From the NCBI RefSeq assembly GCF_900100365.1, contig NZ_FNKU01000001.1, forward strand, positions 2,604,001 through 2,668,000: DNA of 64,000 nt, written 5' to 3'. A program made the translations under genes and the position numbers. The notes beneath the pieces are model-generated. The model saw only the letters and a program-made list of their open reading frames with translations, made no database searches and was not told the origin of the DNA. Positions 28,307-36,777 of this stretch are shown here, piece by piece (the stretch's first letter is position 1; every line of letters begins with the position of its first letter). Source of the stretch: Pseudomonas cannabina (lineage in GTDB: Bacteria > Pseudomonadota > Gammaproteobacteria > Pseudomonadales > Pseudomonadaceae).

Positions 28307-30746
28307 CACGCGTTACTCCATTGTCCCTAAAGGTTGTACGTATTTCACAACAGAAATGCCCGCGCGCTTCTTCGAGCCACAGTTGGTCCGGAGCAGGACA
28401 CATCTCGGAAAACTTGACGTGCCCCGCTTTCTTCATCGAATTACTGACACCGTCGAGTGACAACGGGTTATCGAAATCAATGAAAATCGGCTTGGGTTCG
28501 ATATCGATCTTGGCGAACACATAACGGGGCAAACCGTGCTCGACGGCCCACGCTCGCCATGCCAGCACGTCGTCGAGCTTGTCCACACTGAATTCAGAGC
28601 ACGGCAGTTGCTCTGGACTGAACCACCACGAGGCGCGTTTGTACAAGGTCTTGCCCAAGCCTATTCGGCGTCGGTCGTTCTTGGCCACGACGCTGCCAGC
28701 CAAGGCAAAACCCAGTCGGTGCATAGGAGTGGGATACACGCACACCAAGTCTTCGCTGAATTGGCCGGCAATATCCTCGACGCGCAAACGTCCCTCGCTC
28801 ATGACAAGACGAGCACGGCCGACGGCAAAGCGCTGATCCGCCGGCACGCAACCGCCGCCAGAAGGCAGTATCAGTTGTTGGTAGCACTCGAGCAAAGGCC
28901 AATCGATATGCGAACGCTGATAACTGTCCGGCGAGTCGGCAAGCACCAGACGAGGTCCGTCGAATATTTGCCGAACCTCCTGCTCGATCTCTTTATTGAA
29001 CGGTCCGAAAGGCTCGGCTACTGGCTGACTGAGGGTGTGCACGCCCGGATGGACCTCTCCCAGAATGATTGAGTAGTCGCCCTGGTTCAGCGCGTCTGTC
29101 GAGGTACTGGAAATCAGGAAATCCGGAGAGTGAAAGTGGCTGCCAAATACGCTGAACGTCCGAACATCCAGACGCGTGTTCAGCTCGACAATCAGCCGCT
29201 CTATGTCCTCATGGGTCAACTGCACCTGTTCAGGGTCGTGTTTATCGCTCAGGACCTGCTGCCAGGCGTCTGCCAGCACTGCGTCCAGTTCCTCGATGAT
29301 GCCCGCCTCGGCGTGTGCAATTACTGGTTGCACAGCGCCAAGAAAGGCCAGGAAGTTCACCGGATTATGCTCGTCCTCTGCCTGCAGACGTTGCCATACC
29401 TGAGCGTAGAAACCATTCAGTTGCCGAGCGCATGCCTTGATCAGCCATTGATGAATGCGCATCAACGGCGCCAGATCGGCATTGACCTGATCAAGTAAGG
29501 CGCCACCCAGGCTGATATCGATATTGCGCGAACAATCCTCGTAGACCGGGTAGCGACCGACATACATGGCGCCGCTCTCACGCGAAATATCCACGCCGGC
29601 TTCGCCAAGCAGCCGGTTCAGCTTGTCGAGGCTGGCAATGCGTACGGCCAGATCGCCTGTCGCATAGTCTTGCCGAATCGCTTCAAGGCCCGACAGACGT
29701 TCATGCCACTGAGTGCGGAAGTCATCAGACAGGCGCGCGTCGGCCAGAAAAGCGTGCAGCACCTGAACAGGCTTTCGTTCCCTGGGGGAAATCTGCCAGC
29801 CGCGACGCACAATCTGCTGGGCGACCAGATGATCGATCAGGTCGCGCAATTGCCCGGCGCTGACATCCTGCAACTCGGCCTGCAACCCGAACAGGGTCGG
29901 TGCCACAGCGCTCTGGCACTGAATGTAACCCAGCACTCTGGCCGTCAAGGCACTGACCTGACGACGTTTGTTGACGGGCAGATGCAACGTGTCTTGATTC
30001 AAAAAACAGCCCGGGTTGAGTTGCAACGGCATGAACTGCACATCAACGCAATGGCGATTCAACTGCTCGACCAGCCGCTGTACAACCCAGCTCTCGAAAA
30101 AGGTATGGCGTTCTCTGATCCAGCCGGGGCCGTGCTGCGTGATACGAACATGCTCGACCTGCGTACGATCAAACCGTCCCCAGGCCAGCGGGCCGAAAAA
30201 ACTCGACGTATCATTTTTTGAACAGAATCGCTGTGCGTAGCTCCAGGCCAGGCGCAGTTTCTGCTTCTTGCGGCTGTCAGTTCTCGCATGGCGCTCTTGC
30301 CTGAGCTCCTGAAGCCGGGTCAGCGCGGTCGGGTTGGAAATGAACACGGCCTGCTCAACGTCTTCGTCGTCCACGAAATCAATCAGGGCCTGCCGCGCGC
30401 GTTCGAGAAACACGGCATATTCCTCATCCACTTCGACACGTTGCTTGAGCCGGCCAAGCCGCTCGTTCCAGTGCGCCAATTCATCCACTGCGTCATCACG
30501 CAGCGCCTCCGGAAGATCAGACACTTGCAGCGGCAGGTTTTCATTCAGCTTGCGGATCAGCTTGCGACAGGCCTGAGACGAGTGGCTTATGGACTTCTCT
30601 AACAGGCTGTCGCGTAGAGTATTCAGGGAGCGATAATCGGTTTCAAAATCCTTCAGCAACGGCAATTCGGCCATTTTCCCCAGGCGGGTCAGGTGATGCA
30701 CCGCAAACCCGGTCGAGCGAAGCCAGAAATAGAGTGAGCTTTCCAT
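28299..30746 (-). CDS. tglB: TglB, peptide aminoacyl-tRNA ligase (LanB-like) adding Cys to TglA
   Basis: An 815-residue member of the lantibiotic dehydratase N-terminal (Lant_dehydr_N) family without the C-terminal elimination domain. The core RFCSKNDTSSFFGPLAWGR corresponds to the LanB segment that handles glutamyl-tRNA. In the described P. syringae pathway this enzyme uses ATP and Cys-tRNA to add Cys to the C-terminus of TglA. The context (tglA, tglH, tglI just upstream) makes the assignment strong. The frame is intact. It starts 3 bp after tglI stops and overlaps the downstream MFS start. Confidence 0.9.
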   Translation of the reverse strand: MESSLYFWLRSTGFAVHHLTRLGKMAELPLLKDFETDYRSLNTLRDSLLEKSISHSSQACRKLIRKLNENLPLQVSDLPEALRDDAVDELAHWNERLGRLKQRVEVDEEYAVFLERARQALIDFVDDEDVEQAVFISNPTALTRLQELRQERHARTDSRKKQKLRLAWSYAQRFCSKNDTSSFFGPLAWGRFDRTQVEHVRITQHGPGWIRERHTFFESWVVQRLVEQLNRHCVDVQFMPLQLNPGCFLNQDTLHLPVNKRRQVSALTARVLGYIQCQSAVAPTLFGLQAELQDVSAGQLRDLIDHLVAQQIVRRGWQISPRERKPVQVLHAFLADARLSDDFRTQWHERLSGLEAIRQDYATGDLAVRIASLDKLNRLLGEAGVDISRESGAMYVGRYPVYEDCSRNIDISLGGALLDQVNADLAPLMRIHQWLIKACARQLNGFYAQVWQRLQAEDEHNPVNFLAFLGAVQPVIAHAEAGIIEELDAVLADAWQQVLSDKHDPEQVQLTHEDIERLIVELNTRLDVRTFSVFGSHFHSPDFLISSTSTDALNQGDYSIILGEVHPGVHTLSQPVAEPFGPFNKEIEQEVRQIFDGPRLVLADSPDSYQRSHIDWPLLECYQQLILPSGGGCVPADQRFAVGRARLVMSEGRLRVEDIAGQFSEDLVCVYPTPMHRLGFALAGSVVAKNDRRRIGLGKTLYKRASWWFSPEQLPCSEFSVDKLDDVLAWRAWAVEHGLPRYVFAKIDIEPKPIFIDFDNPLSLDGVSNSMKKAGHVKFSEMCPAPDQLWLEEARGHFCCEIRTTFRDNGVTRDE

Positions 30747-30749
30747 AGG

Positions 30750-31559
30750 CTACAAAGGCTTCCTTATCGCGTTAAGCTGTTCCAGCCTGTCGAGCAGCGC
30801 CAGGTCTGCGCTACCCGGCACGGACGCCGAGTCCGAATTGATCAGCATGAACAGCCCGGCAGCGGACTGAGGTTGCTCCAGGCAGTTGTAAAGCCGGGCA
30901 GCCTGCGCGTTGATCAAAGTAAACTTGTGACGAGCCTGAAGCGTGGGAAGGTAGATCAGCACCTGCTCGGTGTTCTCGGGCAGACGTGTCAGGCCCAACT
31001 GATCCTTCTGTCTGAGCCAGCCAGACAGGGCAAAACGTGTCTCGTAAAGACGAGCCATTGAGGTGCGGTGATAACGGTTGTCTGCCGGCAATGACTCAGG
31101 ACCGACCAACCCCCGGTACAGGCGAACCGATTCGCGCTCCAGCCGCATCAGATCAAGGATTTCAGGATAACCCTGCAGCTCATCCGCCTCGGCAAGGAAA
31201 CCCAGTACATCTTCACAATAGGTATAGACCTGCGGCCCGTAATCGCGCCACTGCCTGTCACGCAGGAAGGCCTTCGATTGCGCATTCAGGTCCACATTTA
31301 TGTGCAGCAACGCCCGCAACGACAAGGGCGCCCCGGTCTCCAGCGCGTTCAAAAAAGAGTTCACCAGCCGGAACTGATAGTTCTCGACGAACCATTTGAC
31401 GCGGTCAAACTGCTGCGCATACACCGAGAGGATCTTGCTTTCTGACTCGCTGAAACCTGACAACCAGTGCGTGGCATCGGTAGCCGAAAACAACTGCGCC
31501 TGAAGGCGCTCATCGCGCAGAACGCGCCGCCACAGTTTCCATACCTGTTCAGCTTCCAT
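30750..31559 (-). CDS. tglI: TglI, partner of TglH in Cys beta-carbon excision
   Basis: A 269-residue soluble protein started at MEAEQVWKLW, overlapping the tglH stop by 11 bp. It has no motif I could name from a general family; the assignment rests on position between tglH (DUF692) and tglB and on resemblance to the known gene order. In the described system TglI binds TglA-Cys and forms the TglHI complex with the iron enzyme TglH, which removes the beta-carbon of the added Cys as formate. The frame is open throughout. It contains helix-rich regions and few Cys. Confidence 0.8.
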   Translation of the reverse strand: MEAEQVWKLWRRVLRDERLQAQLFSATDATHWLSGFSESESKILSVYAQQFDRVKWFVENYQFRLVNSFLNALETGAPLSLRALLHINVDLNAQSKAFLRDRQWRDYGPQVYTYCEDVLGFLAEADELQGYPEILDLMRLERESVRLYRGLVGPESLPADNRYHRTSMARLYETRFALSGWLRQKDQLGLTRLPENTEQVLIYLPTLQARHKFTLINAQAARLYNCLEQPQSAAGLFMLINSDSASVPGSADLALLDRLEQLNAIRKPL

Positions 31560-32463
31560 ACTGACGCTCCTGCGGATGCCTGTTGTAACGATTCCAGATT
31601 GCCTGAGCACGCTGGACATCCCTGACAATCATCGACTCGTCGGACGCATCCATGATCCTCGTCTGGGCATGATGCGCCTGCCCCTGATACTCAAGAATCA
31701 CAGCAGAGGGCTGTGCACGCGAAAGCAGGTCTTCGTACAAGTCCCAGACCGGCTCGGGCACGCAGGCGTCATGCCAGTCGTGATACAGACCGCCGTGCCA
31801 GCTTCCTCCGGCCAGATGCACCGAAATCACCTTGTCCAGCGGCAGCGTATCCATGTAGTCCTTGAGATCGAAACCTTTCAGATTGAGGTGGTTGGTGTAA
31901 ATGTTGTGCAGGTCAAGGTGAAGAAAAGTCCCTGAGCGCTGCACCAGTCTTGCCAGAAACTCGGCCTCACGCATTTCGGCGCCTGGGCATTCAAGGTAGT
32001 AGGCGGCATTTTCATGAGCCAGCGGCATGCCATAAAGCGCCTGCAACGACTGTGCGCGATCGGCACAACGCGCCACTTCGGCTGCGGAGAACTGAATGGG
32101 ACTGCTCCAGATATCCAGCCAGGACTGGTCCCCATAGAAACAATGGTTGGCCACCCAAGGGCTGTTGAGCATTTTTGCCAGAGGTACATGGCGCTGCACC
32201 GCCGCTGTTTCTTCGAGGGCACTGAAACCAAAATCGCAGCCGTAATTGGAGTGAGCCAGCAAGGTAAATTTTTGCCCTAGCCGCTCAATCATTGCCTGGG
32301 CAGAAGGCTTGATAATCTGCGGGCCATCCATGGGCGCCATGATGTTATCGAGCAAAATTTCCAGAATATCCACTTGGATATCCTCGAATGGAAACCAGTC
32401 CAGTATTTCGGGGTTGTACTGGATACCCACACCGATAGGCGCGGGCTTGACGAAATCAGGCAT
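31549..32463 (-). CDS. tglH: TglH, DUF692 iron enzyme (Cys beta-carbon excision)
   Basis: A 304-residue TIM-barrel DUF692 (MbnB-like) protein started at MPDFVKPAPIGVGIQY. Conserved metal-ligand regions are visible: LLAHSNYGCDFGF, NHCFYGDQSW, PLAHENAAYY, LHLDLHNIYTNHLN, HLAGGSWHGGLYHDWHD and ILEYQG. Family members bind two or three irons and oxidise Cys residues of peptides. In the tgl pathway TglH with TglI converts the C-terminal Cys of TglA to 2-mercaptoglycine. All ligand positions I can judge look intact. Confidence 0.9.
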   Translation of the reverse strand: MPDFVKPAPIGVGIQYNPEILDWFPFEDIQVDILEILLDNIMAPMDGPQIIKPSAQAMIERLGQKFTLLAHSNYGCDFGFSALEETAAVQRHVPLAKMLNSPWVANHCFYGDQSWLDIWSSPIQFSAAEVARCADRAQSLQALYGMPLAHENAAYYLECPGAEMREAEFLARLVQRSGTFLHLDLHNIYTNHLNLKGFDLKDYMDTLPLDKVISVHLAGGSWHGGLYHDWHDACVPEPVWDLYEDLLSRAQPSAVILEYQGQAHHAQTRIMDASDESMIVRDVQRAQAIWNRYNRHPQERQYGS

Positions 32464-32538
32464 GGCTAACACTCGCACTGATGAAAGAAGCCCTCCTGCG
32501 TATCCCTACAATCCGGCACGCAAGAGGGCATGGCGCAC

Positions 32539-32691
32539 TCAGGCAAAGACCTTGCTCTCGATGACTTCAATGTCATCCAGGTCAAACTCTTCAAACAACG
32601 CCTCCTCTGTGGCCTGCGGAGTGTTTTCGAGATCTTTTACATCACCAGACGCTTGCTGGTTTTCTACGGACTGCACGTTGGGTTGTCCCAT
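32539..32691 (-). CDS. tglA: TglA, 50-residue scaffold peptide for 3-thiaglutamate
   Basis: A short gene with a clear GAGGA ribosome site 7 bases before its ATG. The 50-residue peptide begins MGQPNVQSVENQQAS and ends IEVIESKVFA. It is acidic, with EEALFEEFDLDDIEV as a likely helical recognition stretch, and has no Cys of its own. In the described pathway Cys is added after the last Ala and the modified residue is later released, leaving TglA to be reused. It starts 21 bp after the left end of the IS element and lies upstream of tglH by 75 bp. Confidence 0.9.
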   Translation of the reverse strand: MGQPNVQSVENQQASGDVKDLENTPQATEEALFEEFDLDDIEVIESKVFA

Positions 32692-32712
32692 GGGTAAATC
32701 CTCACTGGTTAT

Positions 32713-32729
32713 GAGGGTGTAGACAAAAT
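32713..32729. repeat. Left terminal inverted repeat of the IS
   Basis: GAGGGTGTAGACAAAAT, a perfect 17-base complement of 33874-33890. The transposase stop codon overlaps its last base. Confidence 0.92.
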
Positions 32730-33832
32730 CATGTAGTGAGTCGGCGCGCGAGTATTCGAGCCTCGGCCAACCAAACCCATGCCTCGCTTACCGCAAAAAG
32801 GCGATCATGATGCATGATCAGTCGCCGAGCTCTCTCATTCCAGGCATGAGTTCGCTCCACTACCCATCGCTTGGGCATGACCACAAATCCAGTCTGAACA
32901 GGCTCCACGGAAAATAGATCGCCTTGTTCAGAGTGCCATTGCCCTGTTCTTCTGTTATTCGGGCCACGGATCACTTGAACATCGATAGCGTGCAGTTGAT
33001 GGGTGCGCTGTGCCCATTTTCCTGCGTACGCACTATCAACAAAAAGCGTGCTCAGTGACGGATATTTTTCCTTCGAGTACGCCACCGCATCATCCGCCGC
33101 GTCACGATCCTGCACGCTTGCAGCACTGATACTGACAGCCAGCAGCAGGCCCAATGTATCGACAATCAGACTTCGTTTACGCCCCTTCACTTTTTTGCCT
33201 GCGTCGTAGCCGCTGTCACCGCCTTGAGGAGAACTGCGGGTCGACTGTGAATCCAGGATCGCTGCTGACGGGCTGTCAGCGCGTTCTTCCCGCTCACGCC
33301 ATTGAGCTCGCAAGCGATCATGCATTTGCTCGAACTTGCCTTGAGCGCTCCACCGGCGGAACGTTTTGTAGACATTGTCCCAATGAGGAAAATCGCGGGG
33401 TAGCATTCGCCATGAGCACCCCGTGCGTACGACATAGCAACAGGCTTCCAGCAACGTGCGCCGAGAGTGAAGCGGTGGCACTCCTCGTCCGCCCTGGCTT
33501 TCAAACAGGTCGGCGACCAGTGCCCACTCGGTATCTGTCAAGCAACTCGGATATAGCTGCTCCGGCAGTTGGCGGCGGTGGGTTTCATTGTAGCCATAGG
33601 CTTTATTAGGTTCAGGTGACTGAAAACTTCCCTTGGCCCGCTGCTTTACACGCGTAATCCCTGCCATTTTCAACGCTTTTGCAAAGGTGTCGGGATGCGC
33701 AGTGATACCGGTTTCGGCGAAGAATACGAGCGCCAATTCGGCCTGGCTGGAATAGGGCTGTGCATGAGCGAGTTTCACCAGCACGGGATAGTGCTCGGCG
33801 GCAATCGAGCGAGGACGTCCGGTTTTAGGCAT
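32729..33832 (-). CDS. IS5-family transposase
   Basis: A 367-residue transposase. An N-terminal helical domain (about 1-70, MPKTGRPRSIAAEH) precedes the IS5-type DUF4096 region (CLTDTEWALVADLFE, CSWRMLPRDFPHWDNVY). The DDE core has AILDSQSTRSS (first Asp), TLFVDSAYAGK (second Asp) and VVERTHAWNERARRL (Glu with the Y/W-R spacing typical of IS5). No stop or frameshift interrupts it, so it is probably active. Its N-terminal extension makes it longer than the usual IS427-group transposases, which are often made by frameshifting; here one frame suffices. Confidence 0.93.
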   Translation of the reverse strand: MPKTGRPRSIAAEHYPVLVKLAHAQPYSSQAELALVFFAETGITAHPDTFAKALKMAGITRVKQRAKGSFQSPEPNKAYGYNETHRRQLPEQLYPSCLTDTEWALVADLFESQGGRGVPPLHSRRTLLEACCYVVRTGCSWRMLPRDFPHWDNVYKTFRRWSAQGKFEQMHDRLRAQWREREERADSPSAAILDSQSTRSSPQGGDSGYDAGKKVKGRKRSLIVDTLGLLLAVSISAASVQDRDAADDAVAYSKEKYPSLSTLFVDSAYAGKWAQRTHQLHAIDVQVIRGPNNRRTGQWHSEQGDLFSVEPVQTGFVVMPKRWVVERTHAWNERARRLIMHHDRLFAVSEAWVWLAEARILARRLTT

Positions 33833-33846
33833 GGCTTGAGGGCTAT

Positions 33847-35025
33847 TCAGACAAGGGAGTGAAAGTTTAATTTATTTTGTCTACACCCTCTATGAAATAC
33901 ACGAAAAAGCGTCTGCAGCACGAAGCCCCACACCAACACCCAGCCAAGACAGGTGATCAATACAGTGCTCAGATAAAGGCGTTGGAGCCGGACTGACGTT
34001 TCACAAGGTGCCCCGCGCAAGCGTGCTTTCAAATAGTTGAAAGAGCGCTGCCTTAACCGGGGCTCGTTGATGAGTTCGGTGATGGCCAGGTAAGTGTCGC
34101 CATTGAACATCGGCAACAAGGTTGGAATCAGAGAGATGAACGATGCCACAATCATCACAATCGACAGCGCAAGCAAGTCACTTTGCGCTTCACCGTAAGC
34201 AGCCCAGATCACAATGCCTGCAGTGGCGTAAACAAGGCTGACCAGTGGCCCGGCCAAAATGGTGACGATGCGCTGATACCTCGGCAACGAACTCCATTGT
34301 TCTTGAACCGGCCGCACCCACCCGGTGGCCAGCAACAGATAAATGCCGATCCCGAAATCACTGACTTGAACATTGTAATGTCGACAGGCCAGGGCATGCC
34401 CGAACTCGTGCAGTGCGATAGAACTGAGGATGACCGGAAAATGCCACCACAGCCATTGATTGCTGTGCACATACACCGCGAGAACATCTTCTTGAAATGC
34501 GCCGAAGTGCATCCCCAGGTAGACGTAGCTGACCAAACACGCCGCAAGCATCGCCAGACAAAACGGTACGCTGCATATCCAGCGCACGCTGGGGTAAACA
34601 TAGTCCAGGCCCGGCTGCGGATTCATCTTGACCAGGTTGATCAGCAGGTATTTCTTCAAAGGCCCATAGGTAATACCGGTCGCGGGATCACGAAGCTTTT
34701 CAAGATCGCCATCTGCCCCCGACAGAATATTCAGACTCAATAGGCGACTTTCAAACTGCACCAGTTTCGTCTGACTGACCTTGATACGGTGCCGGGTTTC
34801 AGCGTATCGGGAGATCTCTTCGTGTGTGGATACACCATCAAAAAGGCGGACCAGTGCATACTCGGTTTTACCCAACTCAAAACCGATATCGTTACTGGGG
34901 TCGTAAAGCTTGTAGCGCAACCGGCCGTCTGCCTCCACACGCTCGCTGACAACAATATCGTTGCGCAGACAGGACGCGATTGAAGTCTGTCTCATGACCT
35001 CGGACACTTCGGAAGCGTGTGTCAT
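33847..35025 (-). CDS. tglG: TglG, membrane metalloprotease releasing the modified residue (3' end altered by IS)
   Basis: A 392-residue site-2-type (M50) metalloprotease. About residues 15-110 look like a PqqD-like peptide-recognition domain (FELGKTEYALVRLFDG). Multiple membrane helices follow, with the zinc motif H-E-x-x-H in ALHEFGHALACRHYN and a late FNGDTYLAI carrying the third-ligand Asp. In the pathway TglG cuts the last residue off TglA. The IS replaces the final two native codons (NQ) by 14 codons read from the IS end, so the catalytic part is untouched. The start overlaps the tglF stop by 4 bp. Confidence 0.88.
   Translation of the reverse strand: MTHASEVSEVMRQTSIASCLRNDIVVSERVEADGRLRYKLYDPSNDIGFELGKTEYALVRLFDGVSTHEEISRYAETRHRIKVSQTKLVQFESRLLSLNILSGADGDLEKLRDPATGITYGPLKKYLLINLVKMNPQPGLDYVYPSVRWICSVPFCLAMLAACLVSYVYLGMHFGAFQEDVLAVYVHSNQWLWWHFPVILSSIALHEFGHALACRHYNVQVSDFGIGIYLLLATGWVRPVQEQWSSLPRYQRIVTILAGPLVSLVYATAGIVIWAAYGEAQSDLLALSIVMIVASFISLIPTLLPMFNGDTYLAITELINEPRLRQRSFNYLKARLRGAPCETSVRLQRLYLSTVLITCLGWVLVWGFVLQTLFRVFHRGCRQNKLNFHSLV
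33874..33890. repeat. Right terminal inverted repeat of the IS
   Basis: ATTTTGTCTACACCCTC, the exact complement of the left repeat. It now forms part of the altered 3' end of tglG. Confidence 0.92.
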
Positions 35026-35939
35026 GATGGCAACACCAGCGCCCGGAAGCGCTCCCGGTAGTAACTGTCCAGGCGCTCACGCCCTTGCGCCTTGACACGT
35101 TCGTGCTGCACATCATCCGACGGGGCTGCGCATCGACCGAGGACGAAAACCGCGCCAGGTCGAGTAGGCCCGCACAACGGTTGCTCGGTTATCAGCAGCG
35201 GCTCCCAGCCGTGCATACGCATCAGCAGTTCGATGCTGGTGCCGCTGAGATAACGCCGATGATTGTGGGTCAGCATGCCCTGCTCCAGGCCGTGACCCAG
35301 GGCGCGGCCTTCAATCAATAACAGACCGTTTTCCGACGACGCCTGCCGACAGCGCTGCATGACGCAATGCACGTCGTACATATGTTCCAGCGAGCCATTG
35401 ATGATAATCAGATCGACATCGCCTGCGGCGTCCATTTCTTCGGCCGCTGTCAGCTCGATATTCAGGCCGATCTGTTTTTCGTATTCCACATAAGCGCGAT
35501 CAGGGTCATTGCCGGTAACAGACCAGCCCCTCTTGGCAAAAGGGATCATCAGGCCACCGGCTGAACATCCGACATCCAGCAGGCGACCACTCTCTGGCAG
35601 GTATTCGCGCAGGCTCTGACGCAGGTATTCTCCACGACGAACCTGGTCGAGAAAAAACGCTTTTTCCGGCGCGCTGTTGCCGAACAGCTTCAAGCGATAA
35701 AACTTGTCGTAGTAGTCTTTGTAAAACTGCGCATCAAAACGATATTTTTGAAAAATATGGCCGCACGCCTGACACCCCAACACAGGCAAATCAACGCCGT
35801 GGGGTTCAGGACCGCAGATACGTGGCAGCAACACCTCATGGTGTTCACTGCCGCAGAGTTCGCAGTCCAGTGCAACGGCTTGATAACCGCTGTCCATGTG
35901 CAACACATCCAGGTAATGGCTGATAGCCCAATCGTTCAT
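35022..35939 (-). CDS. tglF: TglF, carboxy-SAM-dependent carboxymethyltransferase
   Basis: A 305-residue class I methyltransferase started at MNDWAISHYLD (AGGGACG ribosome site). An N-terminal Cys-rich module (DCELCGSEHHE, GCQACGHIF) probably binds zinc. The SAM-binding motif I is LLDVGCSAGGLMIPFAK, with an acidic loop NDPDRAYVEYE. In the described pathway TglF transfers a carboxymethyl group from carboxy-SAM to the thiol left on TglA by TglHI, building the thia-glutamate side chain. The frame is intact. The substrate assignment comes from gene context. Confidence 0.87.
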   Translation of the reverse strand: MNDWAISHYLDVLHMDSGYQAVALDCELCGSEHHEVLLPRICGPEPHGVDLPVLGCQACGHIFQKYRFDAQFYKDYYDKFYRLKLFGNSAPEKAFFLDQVRRGEYLRQSLREYLPESGRLLDVGCSAGGLMIPFAKRGWSVTGNDPDRAYVEYEKQIGLNIELTAAEEMDAAGDVDLIIINGSLEHMYDVHCVMQRCRQASSENGLLLIEGRALGHGLEQGMLTHNHRRYLSGTSIELLMRMHGWEPLLITEQPLCGPTRPGAVFVLGRCAAPSDDVQHERVKAQGRERLDSYYRERFRALVLPS

Positions 35940-35952
35940 CGCAACGTCCCTG

Positions 35953-36694
35953 TTACTTGATGCAGAAGAAACCTTCAAAACAGATGTATTTGAAAATGCT
36001 CATTACGTCCTTGAAACCGGCCCGAGCGAGCATGTCCTGATTACCGGCCGTGGAGAACGGTTCCAGCACACCTTTAAGACTACGCGTCTTGGCCAGGATC
36101 TCGCTCGGCGTATAGCCCTGCTGCATCTTGTAGTCGACATACAAACTGCTGATCACATCCTGAAACCGAGCATCCGGCCCCCTGACTTTCTCGAACAGCA
36201 CAAATGCCCCCCCAGTTCAGAGACTCGTAAATACGATTGAACAGCTCCTGGCGAACGCGGGGATGGACAAACTGAACCGTATAATACGCGACGATGAAAT
36301 CGCTCTTCTCATACGGAAAGGTGAGGATGTCGTCGGTCACAAAGGTGACGTTACTGATGGGCGCACAGCCGAGTGATTGATTGGCTTGTTGAGTCATGGC
36401 CTCTTCGACATCGATACCCACCCATTTGCCTGAACGCCCGTGACGTTCTGCCAATTGCCGTGTCAATGTGCCGGTCGAACTTCCAAGTTCATAACAGACG
36501 CTGTCAGCCTTGATAAAGAAGTCGCTCAAGGAAAGAACGATATCGTGACCGTCCTTGTACTTGGGAACCGATTTCGAAACATGCGAGTCGAAATGTTTGG
36601 GCGTGTCACCGCCAAAACTCCAGGCTGCGTTATTTGAAGCCAGTCCATCCCCGACCACTTCAAGACTTATTACTTCAGGCGCATTAACAGGCAC
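35953..36694 (-). pseudogene. tglE: TglE, CmoA-like carboxy-SAM synthase, frameshifted in a G7 tract
   Basis: A GTG start with an AAGGAG site gives a CmoA-like protein: FDSHVSKSVPKYKDGHDIV, SAM motif VCYELGSSTGTLTRQL, VTDDILTFPY and VAYYTVQFVHPRVRQ. At a G7 run (36207-36213) the frame shifts; one more G would continue WGGAFVLFEKVRGPDARF and on to the natural end at 35953. Read straight, the last third is replaced by unrelated residues and the product is 204 long. In the pathway TglE makes carboxy-SAM. The loss is a one-base indel in a homopolymer, so a sequencing error or phase variation is possible. Confidence 0.85.
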
Positions 36695-36777
36695 AATGAA
36701 TCTCCTTGCTTACCTTGCACAGGAACACCGGAAACTGCAGTGCGTCACGCGATGCAGTTTGACTGAAACGTTTACGG

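Larger units (their letters stand above)
32713..33890. mobile_element. Complete IS5-family insertion sequence in the tgl operon
   Basis: A 1178-bp element bounded by 17-bp terminal inverted repeats (GAGGGTGTAGACAAAAT) and flanked by the 3-bp direct repeat TAT (32710-32712 and 33891-33893). It holds one intact transposase gene on the minus strand, the same direction as the operon. It sits exactly between tglG and tglA. Joining the flanks restores a tglG end of ...FHNQ followed by TGA, with the tglA ribosome site overlapping that stop. TSD length and transposase type fit the IS427/IS1031 subgroups. Confidence 0.93.
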
